Shown here: positions 26,771 to 35,508 of the stretch, in pieces
How the letters are laid out: every line of letters begins with the position of its first letter
How positions within the stretch are numbered: the stretch's first letter is position 1
Assembly: GCF_024294905.1 (NCBI RefSeq)
Contig: NZ_JANCOC010000008.1
Location: forward strand, 51,769 to 108,874
DNA from: Rothia gullae
GTDB taxonomy: Bacteria > Actinomycetota > Actinomycetes > Actinomycetales > Micrococcaceae
Length of the DNA stretch: 57,106 nucleotides
Reading direction: 5' to 3'
The notes under the pieces: generated by a model
Seen by the model: only the letters and a program-made list of their open reading frames with translations
Told to the model about the DNA's origin: nothing
Database searches by the model: none
Made by a program: the position numbers and the translations under genes

Positions 26771-27003
26771 CCCCCAAAAGAAGCGATGCAGACCACAGTC
26801 CAATCCGTGGAAGAACTATACACCGTCTAAAAATTACGGGTTCAACACCTGAACCCGCATCATCACGCGGAAGCCGCGTGCGAAAACTAAAAAATGAAAT
26901 ATTATATCGAATTGGCGCGCGAGCGCGTCACATCCAATGCTTTGAGAATCGTTACAAGTTACAAGCACAGCAACGGGGTAGCTATATCGCACTAAACCCT
27001 CCA

Positions 27004-27062
27004 CAAGAAAAAGCTCCCCAACCCTATCCGACACTGCGAAAACGTATAGGGGCGGGGAGCTT
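27004..27062 (-). terminator. Terminator of SBP paralog D
   Basis: AAGCTCCCC pairs with GGGGAGCTT and CCCTAT with ATAGGG inside it. On the minus strand the stem is followed by TTTTTTCTTG, a good U-tract, 12 nt after the stop codon. Confidence 0.88.
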
Positions 27063-27073
27063 AAAACTGCGGC

Positions 27074-28775
27074 TTATGCCATCCAGCCGACCGCAGACCA
27101 GTCGGTGGTCTTGAAGAGGAACGCACCGTAGTTAGCGAGCTTCGGGCGGCATGCCTTGAAGTCCGGACCATTGAGGAAGGGGATGAAGAGGCAAACTTCG
27201 CTCATGTGCTTCTTCTCAATTTCGTTGCACTTCTCGGCGCGCTTAGCGTCGTCGAGAATGGTGACCATCTCGTCGACCATAGCGTCAATTTCGGGGGTGC
27301 CGACGCCGTTCCAGTTCTTGGAGTGGTAGAAGTACTCGGCAGCACTGGTCGGTTCGGAGCTCACGCCGAAGCCCGAAATGCTCACGTCGTACTCGCGGTT
27401 ACCAACAACCTTCGAGAATTCGGACTGTGCACGCGAATCGAGCTCGAAGTTAATGCCGATTTCCTTCATGCTCTGGATGAAGGTCTGTGCCTGGCCCTTG
27501 GTGGTGGCGTCATCACCGAAGGTGGTCAGCTTCAGGGTGACGGTCTTGCCGTCCTTCGCGTAGAAGTCGCCAGACTTGGTGTAGCCTGCCTTCTCCAGGA
27601 CCTTGCGTGCTTCCTCCGGGTTACGGGCCGGGTAGTTGTCACGGTAGTGCTGGGAGGAACCCAACAGAAGCATCGAGCCGGGAACTTCTTCTTCGTAGGG
27701 CAGACCCTGGAAGCGAATCTTTGCCAGAGCACCACGGTCGATACCCAGGAAGATTGCCTTACGCACAGCAGTATCGGTGATGTGCTCTGCGTTCAGGTTC
27801 ATACCGCCGGCGAAGAGGCGGTGACCGCGGCGGATTTCAGAGTTCGCAACATCCTTCATCTCGTTGTAGGCGCTGAGGGTACGTGATTCCACGACGTCCA
27901 GTTCGCCGTTCTTGTAGGCGGCGCGAGCTGCAGCGTCTGCCATTTCACGCACGACGATGCGATCCAGCTTGGGCTTGTCACCCCACCACTTGTCGTTGGG
28001 CACAGCAGTGAAGGTCTTCTCGGAGGAGTTCCAGCCGTTGGGTGCCAGGGTGAAGGGACCGCAACCGAGCTCGGGGTGGGGGTTGTCCACGAAGCCTTCG
28101 TTGAAGAGGTTTACGTCGAGCATCGCCGGGTGCAGGATTCCACCAAAGAGCAGACCCTTGACGGGGTTGTGTGCAGTCTTGAAAACAACGCGTGCGTGGT
28201 AGCGGTCGCCATCGATAGCTTCAACGCTTTCAATGTACTCGTAGATACCTGCTGCGGCAATCTTGTATTCACCGTCGGGGTCACGCTGGATCTGCCAGGT
28301 TGCCTTGAGGGCGTCGATGTCGATGGGGGGTGCCATCGTTGAAGACTGCCTTGGGGTTCAGGCGAACCTCTGCGGTGATCTTGCCGTCTACTTCCTTAGC
28401 TTCGAAGCCGAGGCAGTAGTTAGGGTCGAGCTCATCTTCGCCCTTGTAGGTGCTGCGCCAGATACCGGCACCGGCGATAACGCCCATGGTTTCGGCGACG
28501 GAGGTGCTCGAGCCGTTCTGGGAGAAGCGGTTGAAGTCCGGGCCAAGGGAGTAGGTGCTCAGGTTCAGGGTACCGCCCTGCTTGAGCTTCGAGGGGTCCT
28601 GCTCGTTGATTTCATAGAACGGGGTTTCGCTTGCCTTGTACTCGGTCTTGGAGGACGAGGAGCCACAAGCGCTCAGTACGCCGGCAGCAGCGACGGCGGT
28701 TGCGCCACCGAACAGTACGCGGCGGCTCATGATCGGGTTGAATCCGGAGAGGGTGGGGATGGGCTGGGGGCTCAT
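27074..28775 (-). pseudogene. ABC substrate-binding lipoprotein, paralog D, frameshifted at a G6 run
   Basis: The N-terminal part (ATG 28775 with AAGGAG upstream) reads MSRRVLFGGATAV, lipobox VLSAC, then LKQGGTLNLSTYSLGPDFN up to KAVFNDGTP. It then leaves frame and reaches an early stop. The remainder, from IDIDALKATWQIQR to the stop at 27074, is intact in another frame and complete for the family. The break lies at a run of six C on the minus strand (six G, plus strand 28326-28331). Paralogs A, B, C and E have five at the same FNDGTP codons. Removing one base restores a protein of about 566 residues of subfamily 2 (with E and F). It could be a true pseudogene, a phase-variable switch or a sequencing error. 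Confidence 0.85.
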
Positions 28776-29189
28776 GACGGGCTCCTTGTGGGTGTGGACT
28801 ACGCTGATGCAGTGTTTGGCAGTGTAGAGTGGGTGGCTCGCGTGCTCTGGAGGCGGGGTTTCCGTCTGCAGGAGCGCCTGCCATTTGCGGTGATGGGCGG
28901 GCAGGTCAAGCCATACAAAATAATGTGACCTAAAGCTATGTCCTAAGCCACATTTAATATTTTTAGTAGTGTACACCACACACATCACTGCAAGTGTGCA
29001 ACACGATAAATATTTCTTAATTATTACGCCCGGCCCTAAGATACCGAACCTAAATCCATATCGACACAACCCCACCACCCTTCACACAGTGCCCCCTCCC
29101 CCACCTCCAGAAATAGTCAACGGGCACAGCAGAGCGGGCCGAACGCGCATACACACATTCGACCCGCTCGCAAGACAGCCAGTCGTCTT
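28776..29189. other. Intergenic region between SBP paralogs D and E
   Basis: 414 nt without a supported gene. On the minus strand it has the paralog D promoter candidate (TACACT, 28968-28973, followed by an A-rich stretch and AAATGTGGC) and, near the E stop, an imperfect stem AGCGGGCCGAA/TTCGACCCGCT (about 29131-29166), a weak terminator without a U-tract. The ~220 nt up to 28970 would be leader. Confidence 0.55.
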
Positions 29190-30920
29190 TTAGGAGTTCA
29201 TCCAGCCCACAGCAGTCCAGTCCATCGACTTATACAGGCGCGGACCGTAGTTAGCCAGAGTCTTCTTGACCATCACAAAGTCAGGACCGTTCGTAATAGT
29301 ACCCAGGAAGGCGAACTCAGCCATGTGCTTCTTCTCAATCTCGTTGCAGGCAAGGTTACGTTCCTTATCATCCTCAATGAGGGTCATGGCGTCGATGAGG
29401 GCATCGATTTCCTTGCTGCCGATACCTTCGTTGTTCTCGGAGTAGTAGAACTGCTTGGTACCCTCGGTAGCGTCAGCAGAGATCGAGTAGCCGCTGAAGG
29501 AAATATCGTAGTCCCAGTTACCCAAAATAGTGGCGAACTCACTATCAGCGTGCTGATCGATCCGGATCTCAATGCCGACATCCTTCATCTGCTGAGTGAA
29601 GGTCTGAGCCTCACCCTTCGTGGTCGGGTCATCACCGAAGACCACCACTGCGCAGCCAGCCTTCGTGCCATCCTTCTCGTAGTAATCGCCGTTCTTGGTG
29701 TAACCGGCGGCCTCCAGGATCTTCTGCGCCTCCGAAACGCTGTTATTCGGGGTAGGGTAGGAATCCTGATAGTAGGGCGAGAAGGGCATGTGAATCATCG
29801 AACCGGCAATAGTCTCCTCGTAGGGCAGACCCTGGAACTGAATCTTTGCGAGTGCTTCACGGTTGGTGCCGACGAAGATCGCCTTACGCAAGGCAGCATC
29901 CTTGACGCGGCGAGGATTGATATCCAGACCACCGGCGTAGAGGCGGGTACCCTTACGCAGTTCGGTACCCGCAATGTTCTTCACCTCGGCATAGGTGGAG
30001 GAGGTGCTTGCACCGATAGCGTCAATTTCATCGTTCTTGAACGCAGCACGTGCAGCGCTGGACTCCATCTGGGTAAAGACAATCTTGTCCAGCAGGGGCT
30101 TGGCGCCCCACCACTTGTCGTTGGGTACAACACTGAAGGTCTTCGCGGTGGAGTCCCAGCCCTTATCCGCCAGGGTGAAGGGGCCAGCCCAGTACTCGGG
30201 GTGGGGTGCGTCCACGAAGCCGTTGTTGAAGAGCTCGACGTCTTCCAGTGCGGGGTGCAGAATCTCCGAGAAGAGACTCTGAAGCGGGTAGAAGGGCTTG
30301 GAGAAGGTGACGGTTGCACTGTAGTCGTCTTCGCCCTTTTCTACGGATTCAACAAATTCGTAGATGCCGCTGGAGACAATGTTGTAGCCGTTATCCAGGC
30401 TCTTAAAAATATTCCAGGTGGACTGAAGTGCCTTGTAGGTAATGGGGGTGCCATCGTTGAAGACAGCCTTGGGGTTGAGCTTGACGGCAACCTGAATCTT
30501 GTCGTCCTTCTTGCTGTGTTCGAAGGAGACAGCGAAGTCAGTGTTCAGCTTGTAGGTGCCATCAAAGTCGAGGTTCCACATGCCGGCCTGGCTGATGGTG
30601 CTCATAACGTTGACGTTATCGCTGGTGTTACCGCTCTGGGTGTAGAAGTTGAAGTTCGGACCGATGGATCCGGCGGGTAGGCGCAGGATGCCACCCTTCT
30701 TCAGGCTGTTCACGTCCTGGGCGTTGATGTCGTAGAGGTCTTCGATCTTGGCACCGGCGCCGGCAGCCTTGGTCTTTTCAGAGCTTGCACTGCCGTTGCC
30801 GCAGGCGCTGAGCAGACCTACAGCTCCCAGAGCCGCGGTGCCGCCAATGAGGGCGCGGCGGCTGAAGCTGTTCTTGGTCGCTTCGTGGCTACTCGCGGTG
30901 TATGCGGTGTTGGCGGTCAT
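29190..30920 (-). CDS. ABC oligopeptide-type substrate-binding lipoprotein, paralog E
   Basis: 576-residue SBP_bac_5 lipoprotein of subfamily 2. The signal is longer than in the others: ~20 polar residues, then FSRRALIGGTAALG and lipobox LLSAC, a twin-arginine type. Body: YDINAQDVNSLKKGGIL, SIGPNFNFYTQSGN, FNDGTPITYKALQSTWNIFK, NGFVDAPHPEYWAGPF, VPNDKWWGAKP and ALRKAIFVGTNREALAK. ATG 30920 is supported by AGAAGGAAA 9-10 nt upstream; the 17 residues before it do not look like a signal. A perfect 8+8 inverted repeat lies about 65 nt upstream. The C-terminus AVGWMNS parallels D (AVGWMA) and F (KVGWAK). Confidence 0.9.
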   Translation of the reverse strand: MTANTAYTASSHEATKNSFSRRALIGGTAALGAVGLLSACGNGSASSEKTKAAGAGAKIEDLYDINAQDVNSLKKGGILRLPAGSIGPNFNFYTQSGNTSDNVNVMSTISQAGMWNLDFDGTYKLNTDFAVSFEHSKKDDKIQVAVKLNPKAVFNDGTPITYKALQSTWNIFKSLDNGYNIVSSGIYEFVESVEKGEDDYSATVTFSKPFYPLQSLFSEILHPALEDVELFNNGFVDAPHPEYWAGPFTLADKGWDSTAKTFSVVPNDKWWGAKPLLDKIVFTQMESSAARAAFKNDEIDAIGASTSSTYAEVKNIAGTELRKGTRLYAGGLDINPRRVKDAALRKAIFVGTNREALAKIQFQGLPYEETIAGSMIHMPFSPYYQDSYPTPNNSVSEAQKILEAAGYTKNGDYYEKDGTKAGCAVVVFGDDPTTKGEAQTFTQQMKDVGIEIRIDQHADSEFATILGNWDYDISFSGYSISADATEGTKQFYYSENNEGIGSKEIDALIDAMTLIEDDKERNLACNEIEKKHMAEFAFLGTITNGPDFVMVKKTLANYGPRLYKSMDWTAVGWMNS

Positions 30921-30983
30921 GGGAGTGGTTTCCTTCTGTCTTATGCGGGCGGGTGTATCCCGTATCCCCAAAATAATGATTAT

Positions 30984-31003
30984 TTATGCAGGGCACTGCA
31001 TAA
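30984..31003. promoter_or_regulatory. Inverted repeat upstream of SBP paralog E
   Basis: TTATGCAG-GGCA-CTGCATAA, a perfect 8+8 palindrome with a 4-nt spacer, 64 nt before the paralog E start. It lies just downstream of a TACAGT -10 candidate, where a repressor would act. No other SBP paralog has it, so E may be controlled separately. The regulator is unknown. Confidence 0.6.
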
Positions 31004-31202
31004 CTTTGTATGACTCCACTGTAGCGCACCTCGAGAGTGAAAACCAAGAATTTTCACGATATTTCTTAATATTTATCGCACTTTTTGAATATCCATACTA
31101 TGAATACCCTGTTTTTGCGCGAATTTTTCGGATTTTATCGGATAGCTATACCACCGCTCCCCCGCATCGGTACACAAAAACACCCAAAGCCCCCTTTCGA
31201 AA

Positions 31203-31243
31203 ATACAAAAAGTGTCCACCAGGATGATCCGGGTGGACACTTT
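31203..31243 (-). terminator. Terminator of SBP paralog F
   Basis: AAAGTGTCCACC pairs perfectly with GGTGGACACTTT, followed on the minus strand by TTTGTATTT. It lies 45 nt after the stop codon. Confidence 0.9.
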
Positions 31244-31287
31244 CAATAGCTCCAGGCTATTCACCTAGTAGGTGAAGGGAAGAGGAC

Positions 31288-32985
31288 TTACTTAGCCCAA
31301 CCGACCTTCTCCCAGTGAATACCATTGCCCTGGTAGAGGGAAACGCCGTAGTTGCGCAGACCCTTCTTGACGAACTTGTACTCGGGACCATTGAAGAGCG
31401 GAACCAGCACAGCAATCTCAGAGAGGTGCTTCTTCTCAATCTCGTTACATGCCAGGTTGCGTTCCTTGTCGTCAGCAATGAGCTTCATCTTCTCGATCAT
31501 CTCATTGATTTCGTCGGTGCCAGCGTCCTCGGGCTTCTCACGCAGGTAGAACTGCTGGGTAGCCTGGGTAGCATCCGGGTCGCTCAGAGCGTAGCCCGAT
31601 GCAGTTGCGTCGTAGTCCTTAGCCTGCATTGCCTTACCGAATTCGCTTGCAGCGCGGGATTCGAGCTCAACATTAATGCCGACAGCCTTGAGCTGCTGAA
31701 CAACGGTCTGAGCAACAGCCTTGGAGGTGGGGTCCTCGCCGAAGACGGAGTACTTGAAGGCAGCCTGCTTGCCGTCCTTCTCGTAGAACTCGCCGTTCTT
31801 GGTGTAGCCTGCCTCTTCCAGAATCTTCGATGCAGCAGCTGCATCGTTGTTCGGGGTCGGGTAGACATCCTGGTAGTACTCGGAGAAGGGCATGTGAATC
31901 ATCGAACCGGGCTGCTTCTCTTCGTAATCCAGACCCTGGAAACGAACCTTGGCAATTGCCTCACGGTTCATGCCAGCGACCACAGCGCGGCGCAGAGCAA
32001 CGTCCTGCATGCGGGCGGGGTTCATGACCATGCCGCCGGAGAAGAGGCGAACACCGCGACGCATCTCGGTGTTAGCAATTTCCTTCAGCTCCTTGTAGCT
32101 TGCAGCAGCGGTAGCGGGAGCAGCGTCAATTTCATCGTTCTTGAACGCCGCACGCTCAGCAGCGGAATCCATCTGACGGAAGACGATGCGCTCCAGAACG
32201 GGCTTCTCGCCCCACCACTTGTCATTGCGGGTCAGGGTCAGGGTCTTCTCGGAGGAGTTCCAGCCGCCCTCAGCTACGGTGAAGGGACCAGTAGCGTATT
32301 CGGGGTGCGGGTTGTCCACGAAGCCTTCGTTGAAGAGGTTCTTATCCAGCAGAGCCGGGTGCAGAATTTCACCGAAGAGGATGTTCAGGGGGTAGTAGGG
32401 CTTTGCGAAAGTGACCTTGACCTTGAAGTCATCACCGTCGCGCTCAACGGAGCCAACGCTGCTGTAAATACCGCTGGTCTCAATCTTGTAGTCGCCATCG
32501 ACGCTCTTGAGGATGTTCCAGGTAGCCTGCAGCGCCTTGTAGTCGATAGGGGTACCGTCGTTGAACTTAGCCTGGGGGTTCAGCTCAATGGAGACAACGG
32601 GCAGACCGTTTTCCTCAGCGATTTCGAAGCTCTTTGCAAAGTCGGTAGACAGGGTGCGCTTACCCATGGGGTTAGCCTGCCAGAGACCGCTGTAGTACAT
32701 GGGGCTCAGAGCAGCCTGGGTGTAGGAGGTAACACCGGTGCCGAAGAGGTTGAAGTCCGGACCCAGTGCAGTCACAGACAGGCGCAGGGTACCGCCCTGC
32801 TTCAGGTCCGAAACAGCGGTCTCAGCAATGTCGTAAAGTTCCTTGGCATCGGTACCCGCGGTTGCTCCCTGGTTGGTTGCCTTGGAGTCCTTGGACGAAC
32901 CGCACGCAGCCAGTACGCCCGCGGTACCCAGTGCTGCAGCGCCACCGAGAACGGTACGACGGTTCAGGATGAAATTCTTCTCCAT
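31288..32985 (-). CDS. ABC oligopeptide-type substrate-binding lipoprotein, paralog F
   Basis: 565-residue SBP_bac_5 lipoprotein, the copy nearest the opp permease genes. Signal LNRRTVLGGAAALG with lipobox VLAAC (twin-arginine type). Subfamily-2 features: YDIAETAVSDLKQGGTL, ALGPDFNLFGTGVTSY, FNDGTPIDYKALQATWNILK, NEGFVDNPHPEYATGPF and LTRNDKWWGEKP. ATG 32985 follows AGAGGA at about 9 nt. A terminator after oppDF and 429 nt of spacing suggest that it has its own promoter rather than belonging to the oppBCDF message. Confidence 0.9.
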   Translation of the reverse strand: MEKNFILNRRTVLGGAAALGTAGVLAACGSSKDSKATNQGATAGTDAKELYDIAETAVSDLKQGGTLRLSVTALGPDFNLFGTGVTSYTQAALSPMYYSGLWQANPMGKRTLSTDFAKSFEIAEENGLPVVSIELNPQAKFNDGTPIDYKALQATWNILKSVDGDYKIETSGIYSSVGSVERDGDDFKVKVTFAKPYYPLNILFGEILHPALLDKNLFNEGFVDNPHPEYATGPFTVAEGGWNSSEKTLTLTRNDKWWGEKPVLERIVFRQMDSAAERAAFKNDEIDAAPATAAASYKELKEIANTEMRRGVRLFSGGMVMNPARMQDVALRRAVVAGMNREAIAKVRFQGLDYEEKQPGSMIHMPFSEYYQDVYPTPNNDAAAASKILEEAGYTKNGEFYEKDGKQAAFKYSVFGEDPTSKAVAQTVVQQLKAVGINVELESRAASEFGKAMQAKDYDATASGYALSDPDATQATQQFYLREKPEDAGTDEINEMIEKMKLIADDKERNLACNEIEKKHLSEIAVLVPLFNGPEYKFVKKGLRNYGVSLYQGNGIHWEKVGWAK

Positions 32986-33414
32986 GAGAGTGTCCTCTTA
33001 TACGTTTGACCCTCAATAATCCTGCAGGAAAGCGTCAAGGGTTCCCTGCTCATGCGCCGCAATAGGCTGCGGTGAGCGATGAATTAGTGCCGGTCTATGA
33101 ATGTGTTCCTTGAGGTACGCCCCTAGCGGCGCACCCACAGGCTTAATTATGGCTTACCTGCGGTATAGAAGCTCACCTATAAATATTCATATCTTGAATG
33201 GTGAGAAAGGTTACACCTAGTCAGTGCGGTTTTTCCTGTTTTCTTGCTGATTTCAGTGCCTAGCGCCACATTCTGAGGCTCCCGCCGTCTCACCAGGTGA
33301 CAATCTCAAGCTGCACGCGCCTCACCAGTACCGGGCATTAAAAACCCGAGGGGCGAATATTCAACGAATATTCGCCCCTCGGCACACATGCGACTTATTC
33401 AGCCGACTCTAGAG
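32986..33414. other. Intergenic region between SBP paralog F and oppDF
   Basis: 429 nt without a gene. It contains the oppDF terminator and, on the minus strand, a TATACC hexamer near 33160. Around 33172-33206 there is a nested dyad: CTCACC/GGTGAG arms enclosing ATTCA-TATCT-TGAAT, which may be an operator for paralog F. Confidence 0.55.
33340..33382 (-). terminator. Terminator after oppDF
   Basis: CCGAGGGGCGAATATTC pairs perfectly with GAATATTCGCCCCTCGG (3-nt loop), followed on the minus strand by GTTTTTAATG. It separates the oppBCDF transcript from the six SBP genes. Confidence 0.93.
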
Positions 33415-35508
33415 CTACACCATAGCGGCCTCAGCCTCAGGGTAGTAGCAAGCATAACCGTGATCCTGGCCCTCAACGGGGGTCAGTTCCGGCATCTCCT
33501 CCAGGCAACGACGCTTCTTGTCCTCAGGCAGCAGCTTGAAGACCGGGCAACGGCTCGAGAAGCCACAACCCTTAGGTGCGTTCACCGGAGTGGGCAGGTC
33601 GCCCTCAAGCATAATGCGGTGGCGCTTTGCCTCAACCTCGGGATCCGGAACCGGAATCGCCGAGAGCAGTGCACGGGTGTACGGGTGGATTGGGTTGTCG
33701 AACACCTGGTCGACATCACCAATCTCAACAATACGACCCAGGTACATCACTGCAACGCGGTCGGATGCGTGGCGAATCACCGCGAGGTCGTGAGCAACCA
33801 TCAGGTAGCTCAAGCCCAGGTTTGCACGCAGCTCCTCCAACAGGTTAATCACACCAGCCTGGACGGACACGTCCAGTGCGGACACCGGCTCATCCAGAAC
33901 CACGAGCTTGGGGTTCACGGCAAGCGCACGAGCAATACCGATACGCTGACGCTGACCACCAGAGAACTGGTTCGGGAAGCGGTTCACGTGGTCAGGTTGC
34001 AGACCCACAATGTGCATCAGCTCGATAACACGCTTCTTGATGTCCGCCTTGTTCATGCCCTGGTTTTCCAGCGGCTCAGCAAGCACCTCGTAAACGGTGA
34101 AGCGCGGATCCAAAGCACCGGTGGGGTCCTGGAACACCATCTGCTGGTTCTTACGCAGCTCAAGAATCTCACCCGCGGACTTGCCGTCCTTGGTGGAGGT
34201 TCCGTTGATCAGAATCTCACCGTCGGTGTTCTTATTGAACTCCATGATTTCCAGCAGGGTGGTGGTCTTACCACAACCGGACTCACCCACAATGGAGAAG
34301 CACTCGCCCTCACGAATATCGAAGGACAGGCCGTTCACAGCCTTCACAGTGCCCACGCGGCGCTTAATCAGTGCACCCTTCATGAGCGGGAAGTGCTTCT
34401 TGACGTTACGGACCTCCAGGACGGGGGCACGCTCCTCACGCGGAATACCGTCATACTTCGATACCGGGGGCTCCGGAACCGGGTACAGCTCGTCAGCAGT
34501 CTTACCGACCAGCTCCTGAGAGATGGTGCAGGAGGAGTAGTGGCCCTCGCCAACGCCTTCCAGCAGCTGCAGATCGGGCTCGCCGTTGGAGTCCTGGCAG
34601 CACTGGCCACCGCTCTTAGCGATGGGGCAACGCGGGCGGAAGGAGCACGCGGTTACCGGGTTGATCAGGTTCGGAGGGGTACCCTCAATCGGAACCAGGG
34701 AGACCTTCTCGGAACGGTCCACACGCGGGACCGCACCCAGCAGACCGATGGTGTACGGGTGGGAGGGATGCTTGTACAGGTCTTCTGCCTTCGCAATCTC
34801 CACCGGCTTACCAGCGTACATCACCAGAATGTCGTCAGCCATACCAGCCACAACACCAAGGTCGTGGGTAATCATGATGGTCGCTGCGCCGGTCTCATCC
34901 TGAGCCTTCTGCATAACCTCCAGCACCTGCGCCTGAATGGTCACATCCAGTGCGGTGGTGGGCTCATCGGCGATGAGCACGCGGGGGTCATTCGCAATCG
35001 CCATAGCAATCATGATGCGCTGACGCATACCACCGGAGAACTCGTGCGGGAAGGAACGCAGGCGATCAGCCGGCGAGGGAATACCCACCATACGCATCAG
35101 TTCGATGGAACGGTCCTTGATAGCCTGCCTGCTCATGCCCTTGTTGTGGACCTTGAGCACCTCAGCGATCTGATCACCAATGGTGTACACGGGGGTCAGC
35201 GAGGACAGCGGATCCTGGAAGACCATGGAGATCTCCTTGCCGCGGTATGCGCACATTTCCTTATCGCTCAGACCCAGCAGCTCGGTGCCGTTGTACTTAA
35301 TCGAGCCGGTGATGTCAGCGGTAGTCGGGTGCAGACCCATAATCGCCATGGAGGCAACGGACTTACCGGAACCGGACTCACCCACAATACCCAGGGTCTT
35401 ACCGGGATACAGGTCAAAGTTCACACCGCGAACAGCATGCACGATGCCATTCTCAGTGTTGAAGCGGACGTTGAGGTCCTTAACGCTCAGAACGGGAGAG
35501 GTACTCAT
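33415..35508 (-). CDS. oppDF: Oligopeptide ABC transporter, fused double ATPase (OppD-OppF)
   Basis: Cytoplasmic ATPase of the peptide importer; one 697-residue chain carries both domains. Domain 1 (about 1-330, OppD-like): Walker A GESGSGKS, signature FSGGM, Walker B VLIADEPTTALD, then the HPYTIGLLGAVPRVD tail with a Cys-containing CSFRPRCP cluster. Domain 2 (about 365-690, OppF-like): Walker A GESGCGKTTT, signature FSGGQRQRIGIARAL, Walker B LVVLDEPVSALD, tail PIHPYTRALLSAIPVPDPE and Cys-rich CGFSSRCP. Fused ATPases are usual for this transporter type in Micrococcales. Its ATG overlaps the oppC stop codon (TAATG), showing translational coupling. Confidence 0.93.
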   Translation of the reverse strand: MSTSPVLSVKDLNVRFNTENGIVHAVRGVNFDLYPGKTLGIVGESGSGKSVASMAIMGLHPTTADITGSIKYNGTELLGLSDKEMCAYRGKEISMVFQDPLSSLTPVYTIGDQIAEVLKVHNKGMSRQAIKDRSIELMRMVGIPSPADRLRSFPHEFSGGMRQRIMIAMAIANDPRVLIADEPTTALDVTIQAQVLEVMQKAQDETGAATIMITHDLGVVAGMADDILVMYAGKPVEIAKAEDLYKHPSHPYTIGLLGAVPRVDRSEKVSLVPIEGTPPNLINPVTACSFRPRCPIAKSGGQCCQDSNGEPDLQLLEGVGEGHYSSCTISQELVGKTADELYPVPEPPVSKYDGIPREERAPVLEVRNVKKHFPLMKGALIKRRVGTVKAVNGLSFDIREGECFSIVGESGCGKTTTLLEIMEFNKNTDGEILINGTSTKDGKSAGEILELRKNQQMVFQDPTGALDPRFTVYEVLAEPLENQGMNKADIKKRVIELMHIVGLQPDHVNRFPNQFSGGQRQRIGIARALAVNPKLVVLDEPVSALDVSVQAGVINLLEELRANLGLSYLMVAHDLAVIRHASDRVAVMYLGRIVEIGDVDQVFDNPIHPYTRALLSAIPVPDPEVEAKRHRIMLEGDLPTPVNAPKGCGFSSRCPVFKLLPEDKKRRCLEEMPELTPVEGQDHGYACYYPEAEAAMV

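Larger units (their letters stand above)
26628..27073. other. Intergenic region between SBP paralogs C and D
   Basis: 446 nt without a convincing gene. It holds the paralog C ribosome site and TATACT box (26765-26770), two adjacent perfect hairpins (CGGGTTCA/TGAACCCG at 26837-26857, CACGCGG/CCGCGTG at 26864-26880), a GCGCGCGAGCGCG tract near 26919, and the paralog D terminator at the far end. Confidence 0.6.
30921..31287. other. Intergenic region between SBP paralogs E and F
   Basis: 367 nt with no supported gene. It includes the E operator-like palindrome (30984-31003), a TACAGT -10 candidate on the minus strand about 20 nt beyond it, an AT-rich middle, and the terminator of paralog F near 31203-31243. 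Confidence 0.55.

Noticed and set aside
26659..27114. 151-codon plus-strand frame between SBP C and D
   Set aside because: Crosses the paralog D terminator and promoter features; no recognisable domain.
24912..33009. Several long plus-strand frames opposite the SBP genes
   Set aside because: All are antisense shadows of confirmed SBP genes; Leu/Val/Gly-rich with no motifs.
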